From Halomonas sp. CUBES01 (lineage in GTDB: Bacteria; Pseudomonadota; Gammaproteobacteria; Pseudomonadales; Halomonadaceae): a stretch of DNA of 64,000 bases. The DNA lies in the NCBI RefSeq assembly GCF_020991005.1, contig NZ_JAJLLW010000006.1:62001-126000 (forward strand), written 5' to 3'. The notes beneath the pieces are model-generated. The model searched no databases and had not been told where the DNA came from. It was given only the letters and a program-made list of their open reading frames with translations. Made by a program: the position numbers and the translations under genes. Positions 1 to 8,667 of this stretch are shown one piece after another (within the stretch, counting starts at the first letter, position 1; each line of letters begins with the position of its first letter).

Positions 1-392
1 TTGCCCAGCAGTATCTGAAGAAAGGCTCCAAGGTATACATCGAAGGGCGCCTGCAGACGCGCAAATGGCAGGATCAGAACGGCCAGGATCGTTACTCGAC
101 GGAAATTGTCGCCAACGACATGCAGATGCTCGATGGTCGTGGCGGTGATGCCCCGCAGCAAGGTCAGTACGGTCAGGCAGCGCCGGCACAAAACGGCTAC
201 GGCCAGAACCAGCCGCCTGCGCCCCCTCAGCAGGGTGGCGGCTATCCCCAGCAGGGCGGTGGACAGGCGCGTCCCGCGCAGCCGGCCCCCCAGCAGGGGC
301 ATCAAGCCCCCCAGCCGAACCAGCAGAACAGCAGCTATGGGGCGCCTGATCCGGGTAACTTTGACGATTTCGACGATGAGATCCCGTTTTAA
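1..392 (+). CDS. ssb: Single-stranded DNA-binding protein, C-terminal part
   Basis: SSB coats single-stranded DNA during replication, recombination and repair and recruits partner proteins through its last residues. Only about 129 residues are visible and the start lies before the window. The first 40 residues are the end of the OB fold ([17 protein letters not shown], then a Y-S-T-E-I-V strand). A long linker rich in Gln, Gly and Pro follows, with two QQGG-type repeats. The protein ends in the acidic tip DDFDDEIPF, the canonical peptide that binds exonuclease I, PriA, RecO and others. The tip shows that the 3' end is intact. No terminator follows, and the next gene starts 44 bases later, so cotranscription is possible. 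Confidence 0.97.
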   Translation, partial: AQQYLKKGSKVYIEGRLQTRKWQDQNGQDRYSTEIVANDMQMLDGRGGDAPQQGQYGQAAPAQNGYGQNQPPAPPQQGGGYPQQGGGQARPAQPAPQQGHQAPQPNQQNSSYGAPDPGNFDDFDDEIPF

Positions 393-436
393 GTGACGCT
401 CATCGAGGCGCGAAAAGGTAAGGGAGACAGGCCGTC

Positions 437-1327
437 TTGAAGCTTTTGATACTCGATGCAGGGCACTGCTTGAGCCTGGCGCTGGCGCGCGAGGCGAGCC
501 GTCGTTCTGATACGGAGCTGGTCATTGAGCAGGGAACCCAGGTCAGCGCCAGGCGTCTGCGCGAGGTGGCGCCTGATGCGGTGCTTATCCCGCCGTTGGC
601 GCACCCGTTGAACATGGCGCCTGCCGACGTGACCGCCCACGCCGATGCGGTAGAGGCATGTCTTGCGGCCTGCCATTCCCAGGACGTGGCGCTCGTCTGG
701 TGCGTCTCGGACCAGCTTTACGAAGACGGCTTCGACGTGCCTATCGATGAGCACGTCGTGCCGGCGCCCCGGGACGAGAGCCTACGCCGGCTGGTGCAGA
801 CCGGCAACCGGATTCGTGCCGACTTCGACCGCCATCTGATCGTGCGTCTGGGGCCGCTGTTTGCGCTGGAGGGCAGCCATGCCTGGCTGAACGAGCTGCT
901 CGACAGTCTGGTGATGGGCGACAACGTACGCGCGGCCGAGGACGTCATCTTCTGCCCCACCTCGGCGGATGCCGTCGCCCTTGCCTTGATCGGCATGCTC
1001 CAGCAGCAGTCCTGCGGCGCCGATGCCTGGGGCGCCTATCATCTGGCCGGCACCGAACCGGTCAGCGCCTTTACCTTCACCTCCATGGTCAGAACCCAGC
1101 TGTCGACCCACCTGGAAGGCCGCGGCGAGCAGGTGACGCTTGGCGATGTCCAGGCGTTGACGCATCACCACGATGCCAAGCTCCGCCGGGTGCTGAACTG
1201 CCGCCGGATGCTCGACGTGTTTGGCGTGCACCAAAAGCCATGGCGTCTGGAAGTCGGCCGCATGCTGGATGCATGGTGTCTGACGCGGGACGCCCAGGGT
1301 GTCGATGACACAGGAGCGTCGCCTTGA
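437..1327 (+). CDS. Degenerate RmlD-like sugar-nucleotide-binding protein
   Basis: The C-terminal half resembles the substrate-binding part of dTDP-4-dehydrorhamnose reductase (RmlD). YHLAG lies at residues 201-205, and an N-C-R-R segment followed by PWR at 268-270 fits the family's end. The N-terminal Rossmann loop reads ILDAGHCLSL and lacks the GxxGxxG glycines. The usual YxxxK catalytic pair is not found where expected (residues 105-130). Binding without reduction, or another activity, is therefore likely. The start is TTG at 437 with GGGAG about ten bases upstream. The stop overlaps the plsC start by four bases, so the two are translationally coupled. The family assignment is fairly safe but the function is unknown. 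Confidence 0.7.
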   Translation: MKLLILDAGHCLSLALAREASRRSDTELVIEQGTQVSARRLREVAPDAVLIPPLAHPLNMAPADVTAHADAVEACLAACHSQDVALVWCVSDQLYEDGFDVPIDEHVVPAPRDESLRRLVQTGNRIRADFDRHLIVRLGPLFALEGSHAWLNELLDSLVMGDNVRAAEDVIFCPTSADAVALALIGMLQQQSCGADAWGAYHLAGTEPVSAFTFTSMVRTQLSTHLEGRGEQVTLGDVQALTHHHDAKLRRVLNCRRMLDVFGVHQKPWRLEVGRMLDAWCLTRDAQGVDDTGASP

Positions 1328-2052
1328 TACAAGTGGTGCGTAGCGCGGTTTTTTATGCGGGGTATTTTACCGCCCTCTTGGTGATAGGCGTATTGTTCTT
1401 ACCCATTGCGCCGTTTTTACCTCTGGCAGGGCGCTATCGCCTGCTGAATTTATACAATCATTTTCTGATGGTCTGGTTTCGGATTGCCTGCGGCGTGCGC
1501 TACGACATTCAAGGTGCGCATCATCTGCCCGAGGGGCCCTGCGTGATACAGGCGAATCATCAGAGCGAATGGGAAACGGTATTTCTGCAGGTGATGAAGC
1601 CGCCCGTGTGCACCGTGCTCAAGCAGGAGCTGCTGCTGATCCCCGTGTTTGGCTGGGGGCTGCGCCTGCTGCGGCCCATCAGCCTCGACCGGTCGAAGCC
1701 GGCGCGGGCCATGAAGCAGGTTCTCACTCAGGGCGTCGCGCGGTTGGGAACGGGGCTATCGGTGCTGATTTTTCCCGAAGGCACGCGTGTCGAGCCAGGC
1801 GAGCGCAAGCGCTACAACAAGAGCGGCAGCGTGGTGGCCTGCCGCGCCGGGGTGCCGGTGCTGCCAGTGGCCCACAATGCCGGCGAACGGTGGCCAGGGC
1901 GTCACTGGGTCAAGCGTCCAGGCGTGCTGCGCGTGCGCATCGGCGAGCCGATCCCGACCGCCGGGCGAACCTCGGATGAGGTACTGGCCGACGTGGAAGC
2001 GTGGATCGAGGGCCAGCTGGTGGACATCTCGGACGTGCCCAGGCCGCAATAG
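1324..2052 (+). CDS. plsC: 1-acyl-sn-glycerol-3-phosphate acyltransferase
   Basis: PlsC adds the second acyl chain to lysophosphatidic acid, giving phosphatidic acid for phospholipid synthesis at the inner membrane. One hydrophobic segment (residues 8-35) should anchor it. The acyltransferase motif is NHQSEWE (H79, E84), an HX4E form of the usual HX4D that is common in proteobacterial PlsC. FPEGTR at 150-155 binds glycerol phosphate. The length of 242 residues is normal. The start is TTG at 1324 with AGGAG seven bases upstream, overlapping the previous stop. The gene ends before a bidirectional terminator and converges on fabB, so fatty acid synthesis and phospholipid assembly genes sit side by side. 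Confidence 0.93.
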   Translation: MIQVVRSAVFYAGYFTALLVIGVLFLPIAPFLPLAGRYRLLNLYNHFLMVWFRIACGVRYDIQGAHHLPEGPCVIQANHQSEWETVFLQVMKPPVCTVLKQELLLIPVFGWGLRLLRPISLDRSKPARAMKQVLTQGVARLGTGLSVLIFPEGTRVEPGERKRYNKSGSVVACRAGVPVLPVAHNAGERWPGRHWVKRPGVLRVRIGEPIPTAGRTSDEVLADVEAWIEGQLVDISDVPRPQ

Positions 2053-2077
2053 CCGTGTAGTTGCAGCGCCCGTATAA

Positions 2078-2113
2078 AAAACGCCCCCTGTGAGTCGTCA
2101 CAGGGGGCGTTTT
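2078..2113. terminator. Bidirectional terminator between plsC and fabB
   Basis: A perfect 16-base stem, AAAACGCCCCCTGTGA with its complement TCACAGGGGGCGTTTT, closes on the four-base loop GTCG. The A and T runs at the ends give a U-tract in both directions, so it can end transcription of plsC (plus) and of fabA-fabB (minus). Confidence 0.93.
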
Positions 2114-2130
2114 GCAGCTAGCGACCCGGA

Positions 2131-3348
2131 TCAGTCGGCGTAGCGCTGGAACACCAGGCAGGCGTTGGTGCCGCCGAAGCCAAAGCTGTTGGACAGCACC
2201 CGGTCAATCGTCACGCCATCGCGGCGCTCGGTGACGATATCGAAGCCGTCGGCCTGCTCGTCAAGCGTTTCTACGTTGGCCGATGCAGCCACAAAGCGAT
2301 GTTGCATCATGAGCAGCGAGTAGACCGCTTCCTGAACGCCTGTAGCACCCAAGGAGTGGCCGGTGAGCGACTTGGTCGAGCTCATTGCCGGCGTCGAATT
2401 GCCGAATACTTCGCGGACTGCTTTCAGTTCGGCGACGTCACCCACCGGCGTCGAGGTGCCATGGGTGTTGATATAGTCGATGTCGCCGTCGACGGTGGCC
2501 ATCGCCTGGCGCATACAGCGGGTTGCCCCTTCGCCCGACGGGGCAACCATGTCGTGGCCATCGGAGGTGGCGCCGTAGCCGACCAGCTCGCCGTAGATCT
2601 TGGCGCCCCGCGCCTTGGCGTGCTCCAGCTCCTCAAGCACCAGCATGCCGCCGCCGCCGGCGATGACAAAGCCGTCGCGGGTCTGGTCATAGGGCCGCGA
2701 GGCTTTCTCCGGCGTGTCGTTGTAGTGCGTGGACAGCGCCCCCATGGCGTCGAACAGGCAGGAAAGCGTCCAGTGTTCTTCTTCGCCACCGCCGGCAAAA
2801 ACCACGTCCTGTTTGCCGAGCTGGATCTGCTCCATGGCGCTGCCGATGCAGTGCGCCGAGGTTGCGCAGGCCGACGAGATCGAGTAGTTGACGCCCTTGA
2901 TCTGGAACGGCGTAGCCAGACAGGCCGACACGGTGCTGCCCATGGTGCGGGTCACCCGGTAGGGGCCGACACGGCGCAGGCCTTTTTCACGCATGACATC
3001 CGCCGCTTCCACCTGGTTGGCGCTGGAAGCACCACCGGAACCGGCGATCAGGCCAGTACGCTCGTTGGAGACCTGGTCGGCGGGCAGACCCGAGTCTTCG
3101 ATGGCCTGCGCCATGGAAATGTAGGCGTAGGCCGCCGCATCGCCCATGAAGCGCAGCAGCTTACGGTCGATGAGCGATTCGAGGTCAATATCCACGCTGC
3201 CCGCAACCTGACTGCGAAAGCCCCGCTCAGCATACTCTTCCTTGAAGCGAATGCCGCTGCGGCCGCTTTTCAGCGCCTCGAGAACTTGCTGTTGGTCGTT
3301 GCCCAGGCAAGACACGATGCCAAGGCCGGTGACTACCACTCGTCGCAT
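2131..3348 (-). CDS. fabB: 3-oxoacyl-ACP synthase I
   Basis: FabB condenses acyl-ACP with malonyl-ACP and is needed to elongate the cis-unsaturated intermediates made by FabA. The thiolase-fold catalytic triad is complete: C161 in [10 protein letters not shown]296 in NTHGTSTP, and H331 in [12 protein letters not shown] with K326. The C-terminal [10 protein letters not shown] glycine loop is present. The length of 405 residues and residue spacing match E. coli FabB closely. It starts 12 bases after fabA, so the two form the fabA-fabB operon seen in Pseudomonas and relatives. Confidence 0.97.
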   Translation of the reverse strand: MRRVVVTGLGIVSCLGNDQQQVLEALKSGRSGIRFKEEYAERGFRSQVAGSVDIDLESLIDRKLLRFMGDAAAYAYISMAQAIEDSGLPADQVSNERTGLIAGSGGASSANQVEAADVMREKGLRRVGPYRVTRTMGSTVSACLATPFQIKGVNYSISSACATSAHCIGSAMEQIQLGKQDVVFAGGGEEEHWTLSCLFDAMGALSTHYNDTPEKASRPYDQTRDGFVIAGGGGMLVLEELEHAKARGAKIYGELVGYGATSDGHDMVAPSGEGATRCMRQAMATVDGDIDYINTHGTSTPVGDVAELKAVREVFGNSTPAMSSTKSLTGHSLGATGVQEAVYSLLMMQHRFVAASANVETLDEQADGFDIVTERRDGVTIDRVLSNSFGFGGTNACLVFQRYAD

Positions 3349-3360
3349 GGGAGCCTCCTG

Positions 3361-3876
3361 TTAAAAATTCGCGGTGGAGGTAAATAGGCCAACGCGCAGA
3401 TCATTAGCCTGATAGATGTCGCGGCCGTCTACCGAGACGGTACCGTCAGCCATGCCTAGAATTAGCCGACGCGTTATAATACGTTTCATGTTAATACGGT
3501 ATGTGACTTTCTGCGCATCAGGCAGTATCTGACCGCTGAATTTCACTTCGCCGCAGCCCAAGGCACGGCCTCGTCCAGGGTGGCCGAGCCAGCCCAGGTA
3601 GAAGCCCACCAGCTGCCACATGGCGTCAAGGCCCAGGCAGCCCGGCATGACGGGGTCGCCAGGAAAGTGGCAATCGAAAAACCATAGGTCGGGCGTGATA
3701 TCCAATTCGGCAATCAGTTCGCCTTTGTTATGTTCGCCGCCTTCTTCGTGAATGTGCGTGATGCGGTCAAGCATCAGCATGTTGGGTGCTGGCAGTTGGG
3801 CATTGCCCGGGCCGAATAGTTCGCCGCGCGAGCAGGCCAGCAGTTCTTCGCGATCAAAGGAATGTTGCTTGGTCAC
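3361..3876 (-). CDS. fabA: 3-hydroxydecanoyl-ACP dehydratase/isomerase
   Basis: FabA dehydrates 3-hydroxydecanoyl-ACP and isomerises trans-2 to cis-3-decenoyl-ACP, the branch point to unsaturated fatty acids. The active-site residues fall at the E. coli positions: H70 in [14 protein letters not shown] and D84 in LGLDAMWQ. I chose the GTG start at 3876, which gives 171 residues (E. coli has 172) and the family N-terminus. The reading frame stays open further upstream but that part has no family likeness. FabA and FabB together define the anaerobic unsaturation pathway and would supply the double bonds used by the Cfa-family enzyme encoded at 6.6-7.9 kb. Confidence 0.97.
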   Translation of the reverse strand: MTKQHSFDREELLACSRGELFGPGNAQLPAPNMLMLDRITHIHEEGGEHNKGELIAELDITPDLWFFDCHFPGDPVMPGCLGLDAMWQLVGFYLGWLGHPGRGRALGCGEVKFSGQILPDAQKVTYRINMKRIITRRLILGMADGTVSVDGRDIYQANDLRVGLFTSTANF

Positions 3877-4119
3877 TGAATCGTTCCGAGTATCTAGATG
3901 ATGGTTGGCCGCGTGCGGCACCTGGAGCCGAGGCATAGCGCCGGCGCATGCGAGTACAGTCCAGCCGCGAGGCACGGCCCGCAAAGCCTTGCCTAGTCTA
4001 CTTCCCGAGGCCGCTGATTGCACGCAACTGCCTTATTATCCCGTTGCGCTTTAGGTTTTTGATCAGCCGCCGAGAGTGTAAGGAGGCGCATAGTGTAGAG
4101 TCGAATGATCGGTTTTGCA

Positions 4120-4136
4120 CAATAAACGCTTTATTG
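4120..4136. promoter_or_regulatory. Perfect palindrome, candidate operator
   Basis: CAATAAA-CGC-TTTATTG is a perfect 7-base inverted repeat around three bases. It lies in the 297-base region between divergent fabA (start 3876) and the GGDEF-EAL gene (start 4174 or 4246). It is AT-rich in a GC-rich setting. It looks like a dimeric repressor site, but I do not recognise the regulator and cannot say which gene it serves. Apart from it I see no clear promoter in 3877-4173. Confidence 0.4.
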
Positions 4137-4173
4137 ACGTAAGATTGACTGTTCAGGCGGCTGATTAGGCCGC

Positions 4174-6108
4174 ATGATGAGGTGGATCCAATGCCTTGAT
4201 GAGAGCAGTTTCAAGCCCGTTTTAATAGGATATCGTAAAATCAGCATGTGGCCTCCCGTTTCGCTTAATCGTCCATTGATCTGGGCGGCGTTGATCGCCC
4301 TGCCGGCCTGTATCTGGATTTCCGATGCAGCGCTGCGCATGGTGGCGGTCACGGTGGTGACGTTAGGGCTCTGGGATGCGTGGCGACAAGTGCGCCGTCA
4401 ACGGCTGTGGGGGCGCCTGTCCCAGGATGCCATGGGCATTGCCAACGATGCCATGGTCATGAGCGATGTGGAAAACCGCGTCATTGCCGTAAACCCGGCG
4501 TTTACCGAGATCACCGGCTACGAAAGCCATGAAATGGTCGGCCGCAAGCTCGATACCCTCGCTGCCCCTCGTCACGATAAAACCTTTTATCAGCATTTCT
4601 GGAGCACCCTGAAAAGTACCGGGCGCTGGGAAGGCGAACTATGGAATCGCCGCAAGCACGGTGACGAATACCCCGAGTGGCTCAAGGTGCGTGCCGTCAC
4701 CGACAAGCGCGGCAAAATCACTCACTACATCAGCCTGTTTACCGATATCTCGGCCCAGAAAGCCCGCGAGCGTGACCTTCGCCGCATTGGTTATGAAGAC
4801 CCCTTGACCGGCTTGCCGAACCGGCGTCGACTGCACGATCTGATGGAGTCGCGCCTGCGCCAGCTACGCGCTGGGGAAAGCCTGGATATCGCGCTGGTCG
4901 ATATCGACGGGCTCAAGTCGGTCAATGACAGCATGGGCGTCGAGCAAGGCGACCGCCTGCTGGCGCGCTTCGCTCAGCGGTTGACCAGCTATATGGCGGG
5001 AAGCGTCGTGGGCCGCCTGGGCGGCGACGAATTCATGGTCATTCGTACCACTACCTTTGATGACCACGACAAATGGATCACCAACCTGCGCGATCACATG
5101 AGCAGCCCGTTCGAGATCAACGAGCAGTCATTGCGGCTGGGCTTGACGATTGGCAGCTGCCGTGCGCCAGAGGACGGGCGCGACTCCGGCGTGCTGTTTC
5201 AGCGCCTGGAATCGGCGCTATACAACGCCAAGCGGCTGGGGCGCAACCACAGCCTGCGCTTTCGCCCCGCGCTGGATAAACAGGACAACCCGCAGCTGGC
5301 GCTGGTCAGCGATCTGCGCGCCGCGCTGGTCTCGGGGGATCAACTCGAACTGTACTTCCAGACCCAGCACCACCCCGGCACCGGTGAGCTGCTGGGCATG
5401 GAGGCCTTGCTACGCTGGAAGCATCCCCGTGACGGCATGATTTCCCCCGGCGAGTTCATTCCTCTGGCGGAGCGCCATGGCCTGATGGCGGAGCTGGGCA
5501 GTTGGGTGATTGAAAAGGCTTGTGCCCAGCAGGCGCACTGGGCCAATACTGAGATGCCGACGGTGACCATGTGGGTCAATATTTCGGCGCTGCAGCTCTT
5601 TCACGGTGACCTGGAAACCCTGTTGGCCACCTGCCTGAAACGCTACCGGCTTACCCCGGCGCATATCGGCCTCGAACTGACCGAGTCGGTGCTGTTGGAC
5701 GAGCGTGCGGGGGACATGGGGCCACGCCTGAAGGCCCTGCGCGATCAGGGTTACGCGATTGCCATCGACGATTTTGGTACCGGCTACTCGTCGCTTGGCT
5801 ACTTGAAGCGCCTGCCGGTGGACAAGATCAAGCTTGACCGGGCGTTCATTCGGGAGCTGCCGGGAGACCAGGCGGATGCCGCCATCGTCAAGGCGGTGCT
5901 CTCCATGGCAGAAGGTCTTTCGCTGGGCGTGGTGGCCGAAGGCGTCGAAACCAAGGAGCAGTGCGACTTTCTGGTCGAGGCGGGCTGCCACATCGTTCAG
6001 GGGTTCTACTTTGCCCGCCCGATTTCTGCGCAAGCCCTCGAACAGCGCTGGCTGCCAACGCCCCCGTCGCCGTCGCGCAACGACGCCATGGCAAAAGCCG
6101 GCCCCTAG
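4174..6108 (+). CDS. Membrane PAS-GGDEF-EAL cyclic-di-GMP protein
   Basis: This signalling protein should make and/or degrade cyclic di-GMP. Residues 35-68 hold two hydrophobic segments, followed by a PAS domain (about 80-195) and a diguanylate cyclase domain with intact GGDEF at 283-287. The EAL phosphodiesterase domain begins with EALLRW at 410. In the EAL domain the Asn, ELTES, DDFGTGYS, KIKLD and AEGVET catalytic residues are all present, so activity is expected. The cyclase has no RxxD inhibitory site just before GGDEF, and its usual GH pair reads GV. The start is uncertain: ATG 4174 has no clear ribosome site, and ATG 4246 also fits the first membrane segment. Its stop overlaps that of the convergent DUF2878 gene. 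Confidence 0.93.
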   Translation: MMRWIQCLDESSFKPVLIGYRKISMWPPVSLNRPLIWAALIALPACIWISDAALRMVAVTVVTLGLWDAWRQVRRQRLWGRLSQDAMGIANDAMVMSDVENRVIAVNPAFTEITGYESHEMVGRKLDTLAAPRHDKTFYQHFWSTLKSTGRWEGELWNRRKHGDEYPEWLKVRAVTDKRGKITHYISLFTDISAQKARERDLRRIGYEDPLTGLPNRRRLHDLMESRLRQLRAGESLDIALVDIDGLKSVNDSMGVEQGDRLLARFAQRLTSYMAGSVVGRLGGDEFMVIRTTTFDDHDKWITNLRDHMSSPFEINEQSLRLGLTIGSCRAPEDGRDSGVLFQRLESALYNAKRLGRNHSLRFRPALDKQDNPQLALVSDLRAALVSGDQLELYFQTQHHPGTGELLGMEALLRWKHPRDGMISPGEFIPLAERHGLMAELGSWVIEKACAQQAHWANTEMPTVTMWVNISALQLFHGDLETLLATCLKRYRLTPAHIGLELTESVLLDERAGDMGPRLKALRDQGYAIAIDDFGTGYSSLGYLKRLPVDKIKLDRAFIRELPGDQADAAIVKAVLSMAEGLSLGVVAEGVETKEQCDFLVEAGCHIVQGFYFARPISAQALEQRWLPTPPSPSRNDAMAKAGP

Positions 6109-6638
6109 TCAGGCACGGCCTCCCTGGCATAGCGCTGCTCCCAGCGCCGGAAGTAGCGGCAAACGCCCAGGCACAGCACAGCCCAGATCAGCGCCTGCGC
6201 GGGCAACAACCACGACGCCAGGGTGACATCGGTGAGCGCTGCGCCCGCAAAATACGACAGTGGCCCCCCCACCGCGCCCAGGGCGGCGGCCATCCAGGGC
6301 CATCGCCATAGCCAGGCAAGTGAATGGTGCACCAGGGTGGCAAAGAGTGGCCACAGCATCCACAGCCACAGCGGCAACAGGCCGGCGATGAGCGTGCTGC
6401 CCTCAAACATCAGTCCGTCGGCCAGCTGCAGGCCGCCGTCGATGACCAGCCCCAGCAGGGCAAAGACCGCCACCAGCCGCCATTCGCCGGGTTTGCCCAC
6501 GTATTTCAAGTGCAGCACGAGCCAGGCACTGCCGGCGATAGCCGCCACCCAGGAACCGCCCACCACGCATAGCGTCCAGATCACTTCAAAGCCCAGGGCA
6601 TTGACGGCAATAGCCATGAGACGCCGCCGGGCAAGCAT
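6105..6638 (-). CDS. DUF2878 family membrane protein
   Basis: This is a 177-residue, strongly hydrophobic protein with about five membrane segments, rich in Trp and Leu. It resembles DUF2878, a family of unknown function that often follows cfa-like genes in such clusters. The start ATG at 6638 shares one base with the cfa stop (TAATG), so translation is coupled and this is the last gene of the operon. A longer reading frame upstream lies inside cfa and is rejected. Its place suggests a role with the membrane lipid enzymes, but that is inference. Confidence 0.75.
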   Translation of the reverse strand: MLARRRLMAIAVNALGFEVIWTLCVVGGSWVAAIAGSAWLVLHLKYVGKPGEWRLVAVFALLGLVIDGGLQLADGLMFEGSTLIAGLLPLWLWMLWPLFATLVHHSLAWLWRWPWMAAALGAVGGPLSYFAGAALTDVTLASWLLPAQALIWAVLCLGVCRYFRRWEQRYAREAVPD

Positions 6639-7906
6639 TACAGGGCTCCGGTCAGGGGCGATGGCTTGGCGGCGGGCTTGGCCAGCACCATATGGCAGGT
6701 GCCGATGGAGCGCTCGAGGAAGCCGCCTTCGCAATAGCACAAATAGTAGCGCCACATGCGGATAAAGCGCTCGTCGTAGCCCAGCGCATGGACATGCTCC
6801 AGGCGGGCTTCGAAGCGGTGGCGCCATTCGCGCAGGGTGCGCGCGTAGTGCTGACCGATTTCATCCAGCGATACCATGTTCAGCGAGGTCTTGCGCATCA
6901 GGCTGCTGGCGATGGCGTGATGCGACGGCAGAAAACCGCCCGGAAAGATATACCGCTTGATGAAGTCCATGTCGCGTTTGGCGTCTTCAAAGCGCTGGTC
7001 GCGGATGGTGATCGCCTGGAGCATGGCCTGACCGTCATCGGTCAGCAGGCTGTCGACCTTGTGCAGATAGGTATCGAGGTATTGATGGCCGACGGCTTCG
7101 ATCATTTCGACGGAGATCAAGCGGTCAAAGCGTCCGGTCAGCTCGCGGTAGTCCTGTTTTAGCAGCGTGATCTGTGCTTCCAGTCCCTCTTCCTGAATGC
7201 GCTGAGCCGTATAGGCGTGCTGCTCCTCGGAAATCGTGGTGGTGGTCACCCGGCAGCCGCGGGTCTTGGCCGCGTGGATCGCCAGGCCTCCCCAGCCGGT
7301 ACCGATTTCCAGCAGGTGATGCTCGGGCTGTACGTCGAGCTTGTCGAGCATGACATCCAGCTTGTAGGTCGAGGCTTCTTCCAGGCTGGCGTCCGGGTAG
7401 GGGAACACGGCGCTGGAGTACATCCAGTGGTGCTGGTCGAGAAAGGTCGCAAACAGGTCGTTGCCGATATCGTAGTGCGCAGCAATGTTGCGCTTTGAGC
7501 CGGTCAGGCTGTTGCGCTGAAAACGGTAGGCCCAGGCCATCAGCCAGCGGGTCATGCGGGCGCTGCCGTTTTCCAGGTTGCCGTTGACTTGATCCAGGTT
7601 GACCGCAAAGAGGCGCACCAGGGCGACCAGGTCGTCGGCGTCCCAGTCGTTGTCCATGTACGACTCGGCGGCGCCCACGGTGCCGCCGAAAGCCAGCCGC
7701 TTCCAGGCGCGGGCATGGCGAATAACCACGGTGACGTGGAGATCGCCGCCCTGGCCCAGATGGTGGCACTGGTTGCCTTCGATCAAGGTAATGTGGCCAC
7801 CGGTAAACGCATCCAGCTGGGCGATCAGGCGCTTTTTCAGCCAGCGTGTCAGCCGGCCCTGGGCCGCGGGCTGGATATCGGGCGGTGTGGAACGCAGGGT
7901 CGTCAT
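6638..7906 (-). CDS. Cyclopropane-fatty-acyl-phospholipid synthase family methyltransferase
   Basis: Cfa-family enzymes transfer a methyl group from S-adenosylmethionine to the double bond of membrane phospholipid acyl chains. The SAM loop is LLEIGTGWGG (residues 198-207), and the C-terminal YIFPGGFLPS block is conserved. Aligning by hand with E. coli Cfa, the bicarbonate-site residues C139 and H266 become S165 and Q297, while E239 (E270), I268 (I299) and Y317 (Y354) are kept. The product may therefore not be a simple cyclopropane; methylene or methyl branching is possible. The length of 422 residues is slightly above E. coli (382). It overlaps DUF1365 by four bases and DUF2878 by one, all in one operon. 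Confidence 0.9.
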   Translation of the reverse strand: MTTLRSTPPDIQPAAQGRLTRWLKKRLIAQLDAFTGGHITLIEGNQCHHLGQGGDLHVTVVIRHARAWKRLAFGGTVGAAESYMDNDWDADDLVALVRLFAVNLDQVNGNLENGSARMTRWLMAWAYRFQRNSLTGSKRNIAAHYDIGNDLFATFLDQHHWMYSSAVFPYPDASLEEASTYKLDVMLDKLDVQPEHHLLEIGTGWGGLAIHAAKTRGCRVTTTTISEEQHAYTAQRIQEEGLEAQITLLKQDYRELTGRFDRLISVEMIEAVGHQYLDTYLHKVDSLLTDDGQAMLQAITIRDQRFEDAKRDMDFIKRYIFPGGFLPSHHAIASSLMRKTSLNMVSLDEIGQHYARTLREWRHRFEARLEHVHALGYDERFIRMWRYYLCYCEGGFLERSIGTCHMVLAKPAAKPSPLTGAL

Positions 7907-8667
7907 TTCGAGGTCTCCTTGCGCTTGGGGTGGTTATAGACAGGAATGCGTTTCAGCCACAGCCGTAACGCCTCGAAATGAATACCGGCCATCGTTTTCA
8001 GGCTGATCCATGGCTGGCGGGCCAGCGTGGCCAGCAGTATCCTGGGCGTTGCCGGGGACGCCTCGAGGGTCAGGGTGGCGTCGAAATGGCGCTGGTCAGC
8101 CTGCCAGTTTTCCATGTGCAGCAGGAGCTGGTCGTCGGGGGTGTTGAAGCGCCAGCGGTAGGTCATGTCCATGGGATTGAACGGCGAGACGTGCATGGCT
8201 TTCTCAAAGGTCGCGTGGTGGCGATGGCGTTGCGGGTCGACACGGCAGGCGTAACAGGTGCGCTCGCGCCAGGGCATGTTGGTGACCTCGCCGAGCACCG
8301 CGGCCAACTGACCATCGCGGTCGTAGGCGTAATACATCGTCAGCGGGTTGAACATGGCGCCGAGCGTACGTAGCTGGGTAAGCACGCAGATGCGGCCCTC
8401 AGGGGCGCTGCCCAGCTGGCGGGTCAGTTCGTCGCGCACGGCGGTGACCAGCGGGCGGTCGCTGGGGCCGAGATAGTCCTCGCGACGAAAGCGCGCCAGG
8501 GCAGGCCCCCGGGCGCTGAAACCGGCCACGCCGTCAAACAGCGCCGGCAGCTCATCCAGGTCCAGCCAGGCCATCCATAGCGTATAGCTAAAGGCATGGT
8601 GGCGTGGCGTAAAGCGTCGGTGGCGCAGGGTGCCGCGATAAATACGCGAATGTGGCGTTGTGGTCAT
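7903..8667 (-). CDS. DUF1365 family protein
   Basis: This 254-residue protein belongs to DUF1365, found next to Cfa-like methyltransferases and FAD oxidoreductases in many proteobacteria. Visible family marks are RIYRGTLRHRRFTPRHHAF at the N-terminus, a central FNPLTMYYAY segment and KAMHVSPFNPMDMTYRW. Its biochemical role is not established. There is no signal peptide or clear membrane segment. It overlaps both neighbours by four bases (ATGA), so it is made in step with the oxidoreductase and the methyltransferase. A lipid modification role is inferred from context only. Confidence 0.85.
   Translation of the reverse strand: MTTTPHSRIYRGTLRHRRFTPRHHAFSYTLWMAWLDLDELPALFDGVAGFSARGPALARFRREDYLGPSDRPLVTAVRDELTRQLGSAPEGRICVLTQLRTLGAMFNPLTMYYAYDRDGQLAAVLGEVTNMPWRERTCYACRVDPQRHRHHATFEKAMHVSPFNPMDMTYRWRFNTPDDQLLLHMENWQADQRHFDATLTLEASPATPRILLATLARQPWISLKTMAGIHFEALRLWLKRIPVYNHPKRKETSK

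Noticed and set aside
3877..4023. N-terminal extension of fabA
   Set aside because: The extra 49 codons have no likeness to FabA. The GTG at 3876 gives the exact family length and puts H70 and D84 at the known positions.
6639..6827. Longer DUF2878 gene starting inside cfa
   Set aside because: The extension is an arginine/proline-rich shadow of cfa, while the ATG at 6638 is coupled to the cfa stop.
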